DNA of 64,000 nt from Bacteroidales bacterium (GTDB lineage Bacteria; Bacteroidota; Bacteroidia; Bacteroidales; Bacteroidaceae), in assembly GCA_004556745.1 (NCBI GenBank), contig SFFY01000001.1, forward strand, positions 1-64,000, written 5' to 3'. The translations under genes and the position numbers were made by a program. The stretch's first letter is position 1; every line of letters begins with the position of its first letter. This document shows, in pieces, positions 8,227-16,927 of the stretch. A model generated the notes under the pieces. It saw only the letters and a program-made list of their open reading frames with translations, searched no databases and had not been told where the DNA came from.

Positions 8227-9732
8227 TTATTTGCCGATTCGTACGTTAAGCGTCTGGTGGCGGTCGCCATAGATTGACTGCGTTTTCCGTATGGGCTTGC
8301 CTGGCTTCCCTCCCTCGAAAATCAAGTAAGAATAGGTATCGGGCTTAAGTTCGATGTGAAATTTGCCTTGTGCGTCGCAAACGGTTTCGGGCGCACTGAC
8401 GCCCAACTCGGTTGAGCCGGCATAGACGCGGCAGTTTGCCGCAGGTTCTTCCGTATATTTCTTCGCGTCCACATACGTCACCTTTCCCTCAATCACGATA
8501 TTTAGGTCGTTCAGTTGATTGGTATATTTGTCGATATATTTCTTGAACCACTCGTCGCCCGTCGCGTCATAGAGCTGCTGCATGTTGCTGATAGCGGTTT
8601 TGTAGGCATTGCTTAGGAAAGAGTAGCGTGCCGACTGCCCCGTCTGCTTCTGGTGCTTAATAGAGTCGTTGAGCATCGACACTACGGTCTGCACGCGCTT
8701 CATCAGTTCTTTGTACGTGCCCATCTGCCCTGCCATTTCTTCTGCAGACGCTTTTTCGCTGGAAGAGATGCCCTCGGCAGCGGCGGCTTTTTTGTAGAAG
8801 TCTTCGGCGGTGGCGTATTTGCGGCTCTTAAAGGCGGTCATGCCTTGGTTGAGCAGGTTTTGGTATTCGCTGCCAAACTCTTTCGTGGTGGTGGGGACGA
8901 CGGAATAGACGCGCTTCACGCGGGGACCGAAATCGGAGATGTCGAATGCGAGCGTGTTCGTGCCGTCGGCAGAGACGGAGATGGCGGAAAGAGCCTCGAA
9001 AGCGTCCTCTGCGGCACCAGCGGCCTCTTTAAGCTGGTCGAGTTGCTGAAACTCGGCTTCGGTGGGAGTGTAATCGGCCGCGCTGCACTTATCGTTGAGT
9101 TGGTCGTACGCCGCCTGCTTCTGCTCCCAGTCCGTGCGTGCGTCCGTCAAGGCTTTTACGGGAATAACCACACGGATCACGTTGATGGAGGCATCGCTGT
9201 CGAGCTTGTCGCGCGTCACGGTGCATTTCAATCCCTTGGGGCATTCCACGGACACACCCGTGAGCGGCGTGCGGAACTCTATCATCGCGCCGGAGGCATC
9301 GGCATAGACTTCGCCGCGCGCGGAGATATCCTCGGAACGAATGGGATTTTCCACAGCCTCAACGCGATAGCCCAGGAACTTGTCTTTCACAAGGTTTTTC
9401 TTAAACTCCGTCTTTTGCGGGTCGCCCTTGCGCGAGCATATCACGTAGACTTCCTTCTGCTTGGAGATGTCTGCCAATACGTAATATTCGTAAACGCCGG
9501 CTCCCGCGCTCACGGGTCCTTGCACCGTGAAGGGGGTCTTGGCTTTCGTGGAAAGGTCGATGATTAAGTCGTTGTGGGGCGACTGTATGAGCACGCCGCC
9601 TTTGCCTTGCAACTTGGCGGCATCGGCACGGTCAAGGCTGGCGAGCCGCTTGTTGAAAAACGTTTCGCCGCTTTGCGCCGCCGCCGTGAGGCTGACAAAG
9701 AGCAGCACGAGGAATGATGCTATTCTATACAT
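8227..9732 (-). CDS. Exported TPR-like protein of the tubulin-like operon
   Basis: The ATG at 9732 is preferred because it begins a clean signal peptide (MYRIASFLVLLFVSLTAAAQ); the frame is open 20 codons further upstream but overlaps the previous stop codon. The product is 501 residues. A tetratricopeptide-like helical pair (NLLNQGMTAFKSRKYATAED and FYKKAAAAEG) lies in the second half. The C-terminal ~90 residues look like a carboxypeptidase-regulatory/prealbumin-like beta-sandwich (CRVYAGSTELGVSAPET, then DAQGKFHIELKPDTYSYLIF). The N-terminal half resembles nothing I recognise. It is probably periplasmic. Spacing to its neighbours is 28 and 48 bp, so it is within the operon. TPRs suggest a scaffold role, which is inference. 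Confidence 0.8.
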   Translation of the reverse strand: MYRIASFLVLLFVSLTAAAQSGETFFNKRLASLDRADAAKLQGKGGVLIQSPHNDLIIDLSTKAKTPFTVQGPVSAGAGVYEYYVLADISKQKEVYVICSRKGDPQKTEFKKNLVKDKFLGYRVEAVENPIRSEDISARGEVYADASGAMIEFRTPLTGVSVECPKGLKCTVTRDKLDSDASINVIRVVIPVKALTDARTDWEQKQAAYDQLNDKCSAADYTPTEAEFQQLDQLKEAAGAAEDAFEALSAISVSADGTNTLAFDISDFGPRVKRVYSVVPTTTKEFGSEYQNLLNQGMTAFKSRKYATAEDFYKKAAAAEGISSSEKASAEEMAGQMGTYKELMKRVQTVVSMLNDSIKHQKQTGQSARYSFLSNAYKTAISNMQQLYDATGDEWFKKYIDKYTNQLNDLNIVIEGKVTYVDAKKYTEEPAANCRVYAGSTELGVSAPETVCDAQGKFHIELKPDTYSYLIFEGGKPGKPIRKTQSIYGDRHQTLNVRIGK

Positions 9733-9760
9733 ATATATATTATATATTGTGTACGGGTTA

Positions 9761-10780
9761 CTACATACTTCCGAGGGCTTCCTCGAAATCACTGAGCGAG
9801 AAGATGTCTTCTTCTGCCAACTTCTGGCCGCCTACCCATTCGGGCTGCCAAGTACGCACGTGAATGATGGGCGAGCCATTCTCGGGGAACTCCCAAAGCA
9901 GGAACACGTAACCCTCATCGGAGTAGTTGGCTGAACGCCATTCCTGACGCAGGCGAACGCCAAAGAATTCCTTGCCGTTCTTGACGGTCTTGGTGATGCC
10001 GGCGCAGCCGCCCTGCTCACCGTTCTCGCCGATGTTGCTGAACTTCACGTCGATCCACTTGTTGCGCTTGAAGCAGATGGCGAGGTTGTTCATATACTGC
10101 TGCTTGGTCTGCTTGGTATAGCTCACCTTGCTCACAGGCTGCATATCGGTGCTGCGGGTGGTGACCACCTTACCCGTGATGATGAGCGCGTCGTCGCTGA
10201 ACACCTGCTTCATAAAGGCGAGGTCCTTTGTGTTGTAGGCGGTGCGGAAGCGTTCCACGAATTGCAGGATTTGCATCTGCTGCTCCTTTGTGGCCGTCTC
10301 GCCGCAGTTTTCCATGCTTTCGGCAGTCTGCGCGTCGATGGCGAAGCGGAAGTCCGTGATTTTGCCTTGGAGGTCAAACTCCACGACGGCTTCCTGATAC
10401 ACCTCCGTGCCGGGCTTCTCAGGGTTCTTAATCATCAGGGGAATGTGATTGACCTGCATGCAGCGGTTGCCCTCGAACACCCAAAGGCGCTCTACCACTT
10501 CGCTGTCGTCCACATAAAACTTCAGGTTGGCCCAAAGCATCGTGAGCGACTCAATGGCAAACTGGTCCATAGGCAGGTCCTTGGTTTGCAAGGTGCGGTC
10601 GGCGCTGCAGGCGGCATTGATTTCCGAAAGCACAATGCCGAGGTTCTGCTCTGCTTTCGATATGCCGGCAGGACGGCTTGCGCCCGTGTCGGTGGTCAGC
10701 GTAACGGTGACGCCTTGCGCAAAGAGGCTCATGCAACTGGCGGCAAAAGCCAAGATGAGATGTATGAATTTCCTTTTCAT
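9761..10780 (-). CDS. Exported NTF2/SnoaL-like protein of the tubulin-like operon
   Basis: The product has 339 residues with an N-terminal signal peptide (MKRKFIHLILAFAASCMSLFAQ). The C-terminal half resembles an NTF2/SnoaL-like fold: a helix with QQMQILQFVERFRTAYNTKD, then LAFMKQVFSDDALIITGKVV, and later strands rich in Trp (RTWQPEW). The N-terminal half (VTVTLTTDTGASRPAGISKA) appears to be a second, separate domain. No catalytic pattern was recognised. It lies 24 bp after the preceding gene. NTF2-like domains can bind small ligands or proteins; which applies here is unknown. Confidence 0.78.
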   Translation of the reverse strand: MKRKFIHLILAFAASCMSLFAQGVTVTLTTDTGASRPAGISKAEQNLGIVLSEINAACSADRTLQTKDLPMDQFAIESLTMLWANLKFYVDDSEVVERLWVFEGNRCMQVNHIPLMIKNPEKPGTEVYQEAVVEFDLQGKITDFRFAIDAQTAESMENCGETATKEQQMQILQFVERFRTAYNTKDLAFMKQVFSDDALIITGKVVTTRSTDMQPVSKVSYTKQTKQQYMNNLAICFKRNKWIDVKFSNIGENGEQGGCAGITKTVKNGKEFFGVRLRQEWRSANYSDEGYVFLLWEFPENGSPIIHVRTWQPEWVGGQKLAEEDIFSLSDFEEALGSM

Positions 10781-10804
10781 ATTTTTGAGTAGATTTTTTT
10801 ACTG

Positions 10805-11617
10805 TTATTTCAAAGTAAATCCGATAGCGGCGCAGCCGGGATAGTTGGCAAGCGCATCGGGCAGGGCCGTTGTGGCGTTGTAACGCTGTGCGCCGGCAGT
10901 GAGCACGGCTTCGATGGTGCCTTGGCGATTGTAAACCACGAGCAGGCAGTTGTCGGGGTCGGGCAGTTCCTTATACTTGCCGTAAACGCCCACCTTGCCT
11001 TGCGCTTTAAGTTCTTTGAGGCGCGTGCCAAACGCCTGAATAGTGGCGATGTTGGCCAGTTCCTTCACAAGCGGACTGATTTCAACCGCCGGCTTAGCGG
11101 GTTGCGGATCAGCGGCGACAGGCTGCGGCTCTTCTGCTATTTTCTGTTCGGGAACCGTGCCCTCTATGGCATCTTCGAGCGAAGGCTGCGGATCGGCAGG
11201 CTGCTGCGCCTTGTCATCTTTGGCCTCCCCTTCTTTCAGAGGATTGACATTCAGCACACGGACGTTGTCGCCGGTGATGATGTCGGACTTCTTCACATAG
11301 AGGAAGGCGCGCGTCATGTTGCCGCGCTGCAGCTGGTATTCTTCATAGTCGCTCTTCGTTTGCGCCACAATCACCTGCTTTGCGCCGCGCAAATTCTTTT
11401 CGTGCGCCACCCATATATTTATATTATTGTATAGCTGTTCTTCTGCCGCACTCTTAGCTTCTTCCGCCGTTTCGCGCGTGGCTTCGGCGTAGATATAGTC
11501 AGGGCTTTTCTTGATTTCGTTCACCTTGCTTTTCAGTTCTGCCTGGTTTTCCTGTGCCCCGGCAGACAGGCAAGCCATCAGAATGAAGGTAAGGAAAAGG
11601 GGAATGTGCTTTTTCAT
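10805..11617 (-). CDS. Exported protein of the tubulin-like operon with Pro/Ala-rich linker
   Basis: A 270-residue protein with signal peptide MKKHIPLFLTFILMACLSAG. The hydrophobic core contains a cysteine (MACLSAG), so a lipoprotein is possible, but cleavage at AGAQ is equally plausible. The N-terminal domain (SPDYIYAEATRETAEEAKSA onward) is alpha-helical with an alternating Ala/Glu pattern, weakly like LPP20/FlgT-type domains. A Pro/Ala/Asp-rich linker (about 130-175) leads to a C-terminal domain ending PGCAAIGFTLK. Its ATG overlaps the stop codon of the gene before it by four bases (ATGA), a sign of translational coupling. Function is unknown. Confidence 0.78.
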   Translation of the reverse strand: MKKHIPLFLTFILMACLSAGAQENQAELKSKVNEIKKSPDYIYAEATRETAEEAKSAAEEQLYNNINIWVAHEKNLRGAKQVIVAQTKSDYEEYQLQRGNMTRAFLYVKKSDIITGDNVRVLNVNPLKEGEAKDDKAQQPADPQPSLEDAIEGTVPEQKIAEEPQPVAADPQPAKPAVEISPLVKELANIATIQAFGTRLKELKAQGKVGVYGKYKELPDPDNCLLVVYNRQGTIEAVLTAGAQRYNATTALPDALANYPGCAAIGFTLK

Positions 11618-12807
11618 GGTATATCTATTTTGAGAAATTTTTCGGTCACATTGTGCAGCGGCACGTAGCAGAAGGCGCGAGCCTCTATTGTGCCGCCCTG
11701 CACCAGCGTGCGCTTGGGCACGCGGAAGGAGATGACGTGGTTGTAGCCGTAATCGCGTTGCAGGGCAAACACGGAGCAGAGCACGTCGTCGCCCTTGCGC
11801 TCTTTCACGCCGAAATAAAGTTCGCAGCCCTCCTGCTGCAGGAAGGTGATGAGCGAGGCGAGCGGCAAGTGCAGAGAGTCGCAGGCATAGCCGTATTTGT
11901 CTACTTTAAGCGCCACGTTCACGTGGTTTTTGCTGATGCCCGTAAGGAGCATATTGCCCACCGACTGCACGAACTTCACGGTGTCTGCAATCAGGACATA
12001 GGTCTTTTTGCCCCCCGCCTTTTCGAGGCGCAGATAGATGCTGTTGTGGATGGAGGGGCTGAGATATTCCTTGCCGCCGAGCACGCGGTAGTTGGCCTGC
12101 TGCTTGGTGGAGTCGGTCGCGCTTTCGGGTTGCGGCAGGTCGAGGGGCTTGAGGTTGGGCTCGGTGCGCTTTATGTCGCGCACGAAGTTGCGTTCCAGCT
12201 CAATGGCATCGCAGCCCATAAGGAGTTGGCAGTCGCAGGGAAAGGCCAGTTGCAGGCTGTGCCCGCCGCGCTTGTAGTTGAAGTAATACTTTTTCAGTCC
12301 TTCCTTGCGCAGCGAGAAGTCGTTGATGTCGCCGGCGGCGGTGAGTGCGTTCCAGTCGCCCTTGGCCGTCATCTGGTCGCGATAAATTTTGATGTCGCGC
12401 GTCTGCCCCGCGAGGTCGAGTTCGAGGGCGTAGCGTTCCAGAAAGTCGTAGACGGGCGAGGGGTTGAAGTCTCTCAACGCTTGCGGGAAGCACCAATAAC
12501 CGATGTGGGAGATGTCGCCGAGGGCGTTTTTCTTCACCGCAAGGCGGCGTCCGCGATAGACGAACGTCATGGAGTCTTTCCCGCTAACGGGTATGGCGGA
12601 AAGGCTTGCGCCGTCAAGGCGGCACTGCGTCGCCATGGAGCGCAGGCGTTCTGTGGCAAAGGCCACGCCGCCGAGGCTTGCAGGTGCAAGACTATCGGCG
12701 GGCGTGTCCTTCGTCGCGCTCTTCGCCCCTGCCTGCGACGAAAGCAGGAACAGGGCGCAAAGGGTGCAGAGGAGCGTTTTAACGCTGCACAAATTCTTGG
12801 TTTCCAT
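11614..12807 (-). CDS. Exported protein of the tubulin-like operon, unknown function
   Basis: A 397-residue protein with a signal peptide (about residues 1-28, ending SSQAGA). No known domain was recognised. It contains FVYRGRRLAVKKNALGDISHIGYWCFP near the N-terminus, an aromatic and basic middle (KKYYFNYKRGG), and a beta-rich C-terminal half that may be a ligand-binding fold. Its start lies 29 bp inside the 3' end of the zinc-ribbon/MORN gene, in another frame, and its stop overlaps the next gene by four bases. The overlaps indicate tight coexpression. It is probably periplasmic. No function can be given. Confidence 0.78.
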   Translation of the reverse strand: METKNLCSVKTLLCTLCALFLLSSQAGAKSATKDTPADSLAPASLGGVAFATERLRSMATQCRLDGASLSAIPVSGKDSMTFVYRGRRLAVKKNALGDISHIGYWCFPQALRDFNPSPVYDFLERYALELDLAGQTRDIKIYRDQMTAKGDWNALTAAGDINDFSLRKEGLKKYYFNYKRGGHSLQLAFPCDCQLLMGCDAIELERNFVRDIKRTEPNLKPLDLPQPESATDSTKQQANYRVLGGKEYLSPSIHNSIYLRLEKAGGKKTYVLIADTVKFVQSVGNMLLTGISKNHVNVALKVDKYGYACDSLHLPLASLITFLQQEGCELYFGVKERKGDDVLCSVFALQRDYGYNHVISFRVPKRTLVQGGTIEARAFCYVPLHNVTEKFLKIDIP

Positions 12808-13417
12808 CTTTACGGTGGAGTTGCCCCGACATGAGTTTACCGTCGCGGAACGAGCCGGTCACGTAGTCGCCGCTTTCGGCATAGATGTCCTTAGAGGGCA
12901 CTACCTGATGGCGGGTGGTGTAATAAATGGTGCCGGTACCGTGGGGCTGTCCGTTCTCCATGGCGCCCTCGTACTTGCCATAGCCGAGGTTCTTGCTCGT
13001 AGAAGAGGGTTTGCTGTTGCGGCCGTCGGTCTGCTTGCCCCCGGATGTATCTGTATTAGGTCCTTCTGTTGAGGGCGGGGTCACTACGGTGTCTACCTTT
13101 GTGGGGTCTACCTTTGTGGAATCTACCTTTGTGGAATCTACCTGCACTGTTTTGGGCTCTTTCGCAGGTTCTTCCTTATCGCCGCTGAAAGCGAGGATAC
13201 CGCCGGTAATGCCGCCGCCAATGATGAGCACGCCTGCGCCGAGCGTCAGTTCGCGCTGGTGCTTCTTCCACCAAGGCTGCGTCTGTTGTTTCACTGCATA
13301 GAGCGGCTTGCCGCATTCCTGACACACGAAGTTGGATTTCTCAACTTCCTGAACTACTTTTTCGCTGGCCATGTCGCAACCTTCGTAGTTGTGACATACG
13401 CCTTTTATCTTTGCCAT
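12779..13417 (-). CDS. Zinc-ribbon / single TM / MORN-repeat membrane protein
   Basis: A 212-residue protein with an unusual architecture. Cys8, Cys14, Cys32 and Cys35 (CQEC) form a probable zinc ribbon at the N-terminus. Residues about 57-77 are one membrane segment (LTLGAGVLIIGGGITGGILA) preceded by KKHQR, so the zinc ribbon should face the cytoplasm. A linker with imperfect VDSTK repeats (about 93-110) follows, then two MORN-like repeats (YEGAMENGQPHGTGTIYY and YVTGSFRDGKLMSGQL) that would lie in the periplasm. The gene follows the tubulin-like gene after an R3 palindrome and overlaps the next gene by 29 bp. It is the natural candidate to link the cytoplasmic polymer to the exported partners; that is inference. 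Confidence 0.82.
   Translation of the reverse strand: MAKIKGVCHNYEGCDMASEKVVQEVEKSNFVCQECGKPLYAVKQQTQPWWKKHQRELTLGAGVLIIGGGITGGILAFSGDKEEPAKEPKTVQVDSTKVDSTKVDPTKVDTVVTPPSTEGPNTDTSGGKQTDGRNSKPSSTSKNLGYGKYEGAMENGQPHGTGTIYYTTRHQVVPSKDIYAESGDYVTGSFRDGKLMSGQLHRKDGNQEFVQR
13091..13143 (-). repeat. 15-bp in-frame tandem repeats encoding VDSTK
   Basis: About three and a half copies of a 15-bp unit (TCTACCTTTGTGGAA type on the plus strand) lie inside the zinc-ribbon/MORN gene. They encode VDSTK-VDSTK-VDPTK-VDT in the periplasmic linker. Because the unit is a multiple of three, copy-number change would alter linker length without a frameshift. Confidence 0.8.
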
Positions 13418-13448
13418 AATTGTAATGTTTGTTTTAATTGGTTAGTAT

Positions 13449-13495
13449 GTAGGGGCGTTTTGCATACGGCGGGCGTTTTGCAAAACGCCCCTACT
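13449..13495. repeat. R3 REP-like palindromes between tubulin-like and MORN genes
   Basis: The spacer holds GTAGGGGCGTTTTGCA followed by an intact GGGCGTTTTGCAAAACGCCC palindrome. It lies inside an otherwise tightly packed operon and could modulate downstream expression. Confidence 0.8.
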
Positions 13496-13498
13496 GGT

Positions 13499-16400
13499 TT
13501 ATAATTCTTTGAGCTCGTGGGTGAAGATGTCTTCGGCCAGTTTCTTATACTTCTGGTATTCCGTGCTGAACTCGTTGCCTTCGCACACGGGCAGGTTGAG
13601 GATATGCCCGCGCACCACGTCCATACCGATGCTGCGGCGCAGCTGTGCTTTCTGGTCGTTGGAGCGCACTTGCTGCGCGAAAGTCTTGTTGATGATGCGC
13701 TCTACCTGTTCGGCAAAGGCGGGCTGCTCTGCGAGGTTGCGTGCCATGTCGAGGTAGTCCTTACCCACGCGCTTCCAGTCGTCGCCGAAGTCGCTGGGGA
13801 AGTTGATGGCGAGGAAGCGTTCGCCCGTCACGGGGTCGGACTTCTCTTCAAAGAGTTTCAAGCCCATGGCAATCATGAGCGTGCGCTTGAGTTCTTCCAT
13901 GCGCTCGATGATGCTCTTCTCGAAGAGCGTGGGCAGCGGCTTCTCGAAGGTCTCCGTGTGGAGCACCATGCGGTTGAGCTGTCCTTCCGTGGGGTCGGCA
14001 ATCATGCGGTCGTAGCGCTGCTTGATGACACCCACGTTGGCCACGTAGCGCAAGGGGAAGCCCGAGGCGGCCGAAACGATAACGATTTCGTTCTTCTTCT
14101 CGCACACCGAAACGTCCTCCGTGGGGTTGAAGCCCGGAGCCACGAGCTGCATCATCTTGATGAGCTTGTCGCGGAAGCCGGTCTGGTCTTCGGGGAAGAG
14201 CGGCAGGCGCAACTGTATCATCTTCATCATGCCGCCGCCGGCGTTGCCGAGCTGCTTGCTCTGCTCCTCGGAGTTGAACTGCAGGTAGCTCTGCGCCGAC
14301 TGCACCCAGGAGCGGCAGAGTTGCTCGAGGCGTTCTTCGGAGTTGTACTCCTGCTTGAGCTTTTCGAGAATGTTCACGCCCACCATCTTGCTGAGCGGGT
14401 CGTTCTTCGCGGCGTTCTCCATGGCGTCGTTGGCGTTCTTGTTGCAGACTTCATAGATTACGTCGGTCGTTGCGCTGAGGTCGGTCATTTGCAGCATGTT
14501 CACAAACGACTTCTCGCCCTCTTCGCCGAGGTTCTGCACGAGGCGGTCGCGAATGGCGCGGGCGTTGCCCACCTGACTGTCCTGATTGGCGATGCACTGC
14601 TTCACGAAGTCGTGCACGCGCTCGGGGTCGTACTTGCGGTCGTTCTGCTGCTGGTCGGCGCCGGCCTGCTCGTTGCACTTGCTGTCGGCCTGCAATGCCA
14701 CTTCCTTGAGAATTTGACCCAGCAATTCCTTGTAGGCAAGGATGCCTTCGAGCATACGCGAGAGTTCGTTGATTATTTCCTGCATCAGCGCATGTGCAAA
14801 GGCGTAGGCCGTGACGCGCGTGGCAGAGGTGTAGTAGTTGCAAAGCGCGGTCTTGTACTGCCCCATCACTTTCTTGGAGGCACCCGTAATCGTGTCGCGC
14901 AGCCAGCCGATGTGGTCCCACTCGTCGTTGATGGTCTTAATCTTGGCGGTCTGCTCCTTCATCTCGTTCTCCTGCACTTCGGTCTGCTCCTTGAACGAGG
15001 TGAGGCGGCTGGCGCAGTCGTCGATGAGGATACGGGTGTACTTTTCGATTTCGAGCAAGCTCTTTTCGCCGCTGTGCCACTGCTCGAAGAGCTGCTTCTC
15101 GATGTGGCGGCGTATGTGCTTGGCATAACCGAGGCGCTCGCCCATTTGAATTTCAAAGAACTTCTTCACGCCGTGCGTGCGGTACTGGTTCTCGTAGTAG
15201 TCCTTCACAAGGTCGGTGAAGGCGGCAAACCAACTCTTCTTGTCCTCGCCGTTCATCACCTCGTCGGCGAAGCTCTGCGTGCGCTGCTCCCAAGTGATGT
15301 CGATGCCCTGCCAGCGCTTCGAGGGGGTCGATTCGATGATAGCCTTGCCCAGCGTGAGGTATTCGTTGGAAAGCATCAGCTTGCCGCGGTTGTTGGGATT
15401 TTTGATTTCGTCCTTGTAACCCGTGCCGATTTCCTCGATGGAGCGTTCGCCGTAGCCGATGCCGTCCTGCCAGAAGTTGAAGGTGAGCTGGCGTGCGGCG
15501 GAGCGTGCGTAGTTGTAGGTCACGCACTCTTCGATTTCTGCTTCCGGGTATTCGATGTGGCGTATGCCGAAGGTCATGAACTTGCGGCTGCGCGTGGCTG
15601 CGCCCGTGCTGTCGTATTCGGGGCCTGCACCGTCGTTTTCGCAGCCGTCGAGACGTGCCATCTTGCCCGTGCCGGCGGAGAGCACCGTCTTTTGGAAGAT
15701 GAAGTCGGCCACCGATGCGGGCAGCGCCTTGGCGAGGTTGAGCGTCTTGCCTGCCTCGTTCACGTTGCTGTAAAGGAAGGCGGCGTCGAACGGCTCGATG
15801 CCTTCGCAGAGGCGGCGCACCTGGCCGGTGAAGTTGTCCATCGTACCCGTCACGTCGTAGGGGTGGTAGGCACCTACGCTCATGGCGTTGAGTTCTGAAA
15901 GGGCGGCATAGCCGTTGGCCTGGTAGAAGCCCGAGTCGTGGCTGGCATTGGCCACGTTGATTTCGGGCACATAGAGGTAGAGATATACCTTATATTGCGT
16001 GCCGCCCGGCTGCGGACGGTATTCCTGACGGATTTGCGCAATGGTGTCCACCACGGAGCCGGAGCCCGTGCCGCCTGCAAGGCCGGCGCAGATGTGGAAG
16101 GTGACTTGCTGGTCGTTCGTCTGGCTCTGCATGGCCTGTACCGCCTGCTTAAGGCGCGACATGAAGTCGCTGCCGTCGCGGCTGGCGAGGTTGTTGGCAA
16201 AGAGCGTGCGACCGAGGCGGCGGCGCTGGCCGCCGATGCCGGCGGTGACGAGCGGGCCGAGCTTGCTCGTCATCAGGTCGATATCGCCCGAGTTGAGGAA
16301 GCACTTGATGCCGGGATAGAGCGACAGGTTCTGAAACATGTTCATGCCGAGCCCGTGGATCGACACTTTCTGCGCCTCTTTCAGATGAACATACTTGCCC

Positions 16401-16579
16401 ATCACCTTCCAGCCCTCGCGCGAATTGAGGTCGTCCTCGCTGGAATCTACATAGAGATAGTTGACACAGGTGCCGTTGGTGGGTTCGTTGGAACGAAATT
16501 CCTCATAAACTTTTTTGCGGAACTCGCGCAGCACCTTGCCGCCCGTACCGCCAAGACCAATGAGAAGATGGTTTGCCAT
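13499..16579 (-). CDS. Tubulin/FtsZ-like GTPase (Tubulin_2-type)
   Basis: A 1026-residue cytoplasmic protein. The N-terminal GTPase domain shows the tubulin superfamily signature: a GLGGTGG loop at residues 8-14, VNYLYVDSSEDD (39-50) in the position of the second strand and ribose-binding acid, and the T4 tubulin signature AGGTGSG at 168-174 in the strand-loop context QQVTFHICAGLAGGTGSG. FtsZ has about 380 residues and lacks the ~650-residue helical extension present here, which includes coiled-coil-like stretches (for example EQTEVQENEMKEQTAKIKTI). It is therefore not FtsZ but resembles the large tubulin-like family seen in scattered bacteria. The neighbours are envelope proteins, which suggests a membrane-linked polymer. 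GTP binding and polymerisation are inferred from motifs only. Confidence 0.88.
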   Translation of the reverse strand: MANHLLIGLGGTGGKVLREFRKKVYEEFRSNEPTNGTCVNYLYVDSSEDDLNSREGWKVMGKYVHLKEAQKVSIHGLGMNMFQNLSLYPGIKCFLNSGDIDLMTSKLGPLVTAGIGGQRRRLGRTLFANNLASRDGSDFMSRLKQAVQAMQSQTNDQQVTFHICAGLAGGTGSGSVVDTIAQIRQEYRPQPGGTQYKVYLYLYVPEINVANASHDSGFYQANGYAALSELNAMSVGAYHPYDVTGTMDNFTGQVRRLCEGIEPFDAAFLYSNVNEAGKTLNLAKALPASVADFIFQKTVLSAGTGKMARLDGCENDGAGPEYDSTGAATRSRKFMTFGIRHIEYPEAEIEECVTYNYARSAARQLTFNFWQDGIGYGERSIEEIGTGYKDEIKNPNNRGKLMLSNEYLTLGKAIIESTPSKRWQGIDITWEQRTQSFADEVMNGEDKKSWFAAFTDLVKDYYENQYRTHGVKKFFEIQMGERLGYAKHIRRHIEKQLFEQWHSGEKSLLEIEKYTRILIDDCASRLTSFKEQTEVQENEMKEQTAKIKTINDEWDHIGWLRDTITGASKKVMGQYKTALCNYYTSATRVTAYAFAHALMQEIINELSRMLEGILAYKELLGQILKEVALQADSKCNEQAGADQQQNDRKYDPERVHDFVKQCIANQDSQVGNARAIRDRLVQNLGEEGEKSFVNMLQMTDLSATTDVIYEVCNKNANDAMENAAKNDPLSKMVGVNILEKLKQEYNSEERLEQLCRSWVQSAQSYLQFNSEEQSKQLGNAGGGMMKMIQLRLPLFPEDQTGFRDKLIKMMQLVAPGFNPTEDVSVCEKKNEIVIVSAASGFPLRYVANVGVIKQRYDRMIADPTEGQLNRMVLHTETFEKPLPTLFEKSIIERMEELKRTLMIAMGLKLFEEKSDPVTGERFLAINFPSDFGDDWKRVGKDYLDMARNLAEQPAFAEQVERIINKTFAQQVRSNDQKAQLRRSIGMDVVRGHILNLPVCEGNEFSTEYQKYKKLAEDIFTHELKEL

Positions 16580-16629
16580 AGCGTTATTTTAAAGTTAAGA
16601 TTAATAAATATTCTGTGGTTAGGGTTTTT

Positions 16630-16645
16630 AGTAGACGAGTAGACT
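16630..16645 (-). repeat. R2 partial copy before the tubulin-like gene
   Basis: AGTAGACGAGTAGACT-type decamers. In the gene direction they read CTCGTCTACTAAAA, ending about 50 nt before the ATG at 16579. They directly adjoin R4 copy 1. Confidence 0.6.
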
Positions 16646-16658
16646 GGATTATTATTAT

Positions 16659-16867
16659 CGACAACTTAGACAACTTTTGACAACATTGTTTGCAACATTC
16701 TGCTGCCTTTGTTTTGACGACAACAGGAACAACTTCTGACAACTTTCAGTTGTCTTTCTGCGTGCGGAGCGGGCGTATAAAATACGCCCAGTTGTCTTGG
16801 TTGTCGTCATATTAAGCGCATAATTGTCTATATCGGAGTTGCCTACTGTTGTCTTTGTTGTCGTTTT
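16659..16867. repeat. R4 element, copy 1
   Basis: A ~210-bp element made of short inverted and direct runs of GACAACTT/AAGTTGTC and a central GGGCGTATAAAATACGCCC palindrome. The reverse complement of 59305-59510 matches it along its whole length at roughly 80% by eye. It makes up most of the 348-bp gap between the 3-TM gene and the tubulin-like gene. No ORF was seen in it. Confidence 0.85.
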
Positions 16868-16927
16868 AACTAAACTTGTTTCTTCGTTGAACCTGTATAC
16901 TCATTTATTAAAATTGTCTCAATAAGT

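Noticed and set aside
13517..15898. Plus-strand open frame of 793 codons opposite the tubulin-like gene
   Set aside because: Antisense shadow of a gene with diagnostic tubulin motifs; the composition is typical of antisense frames.
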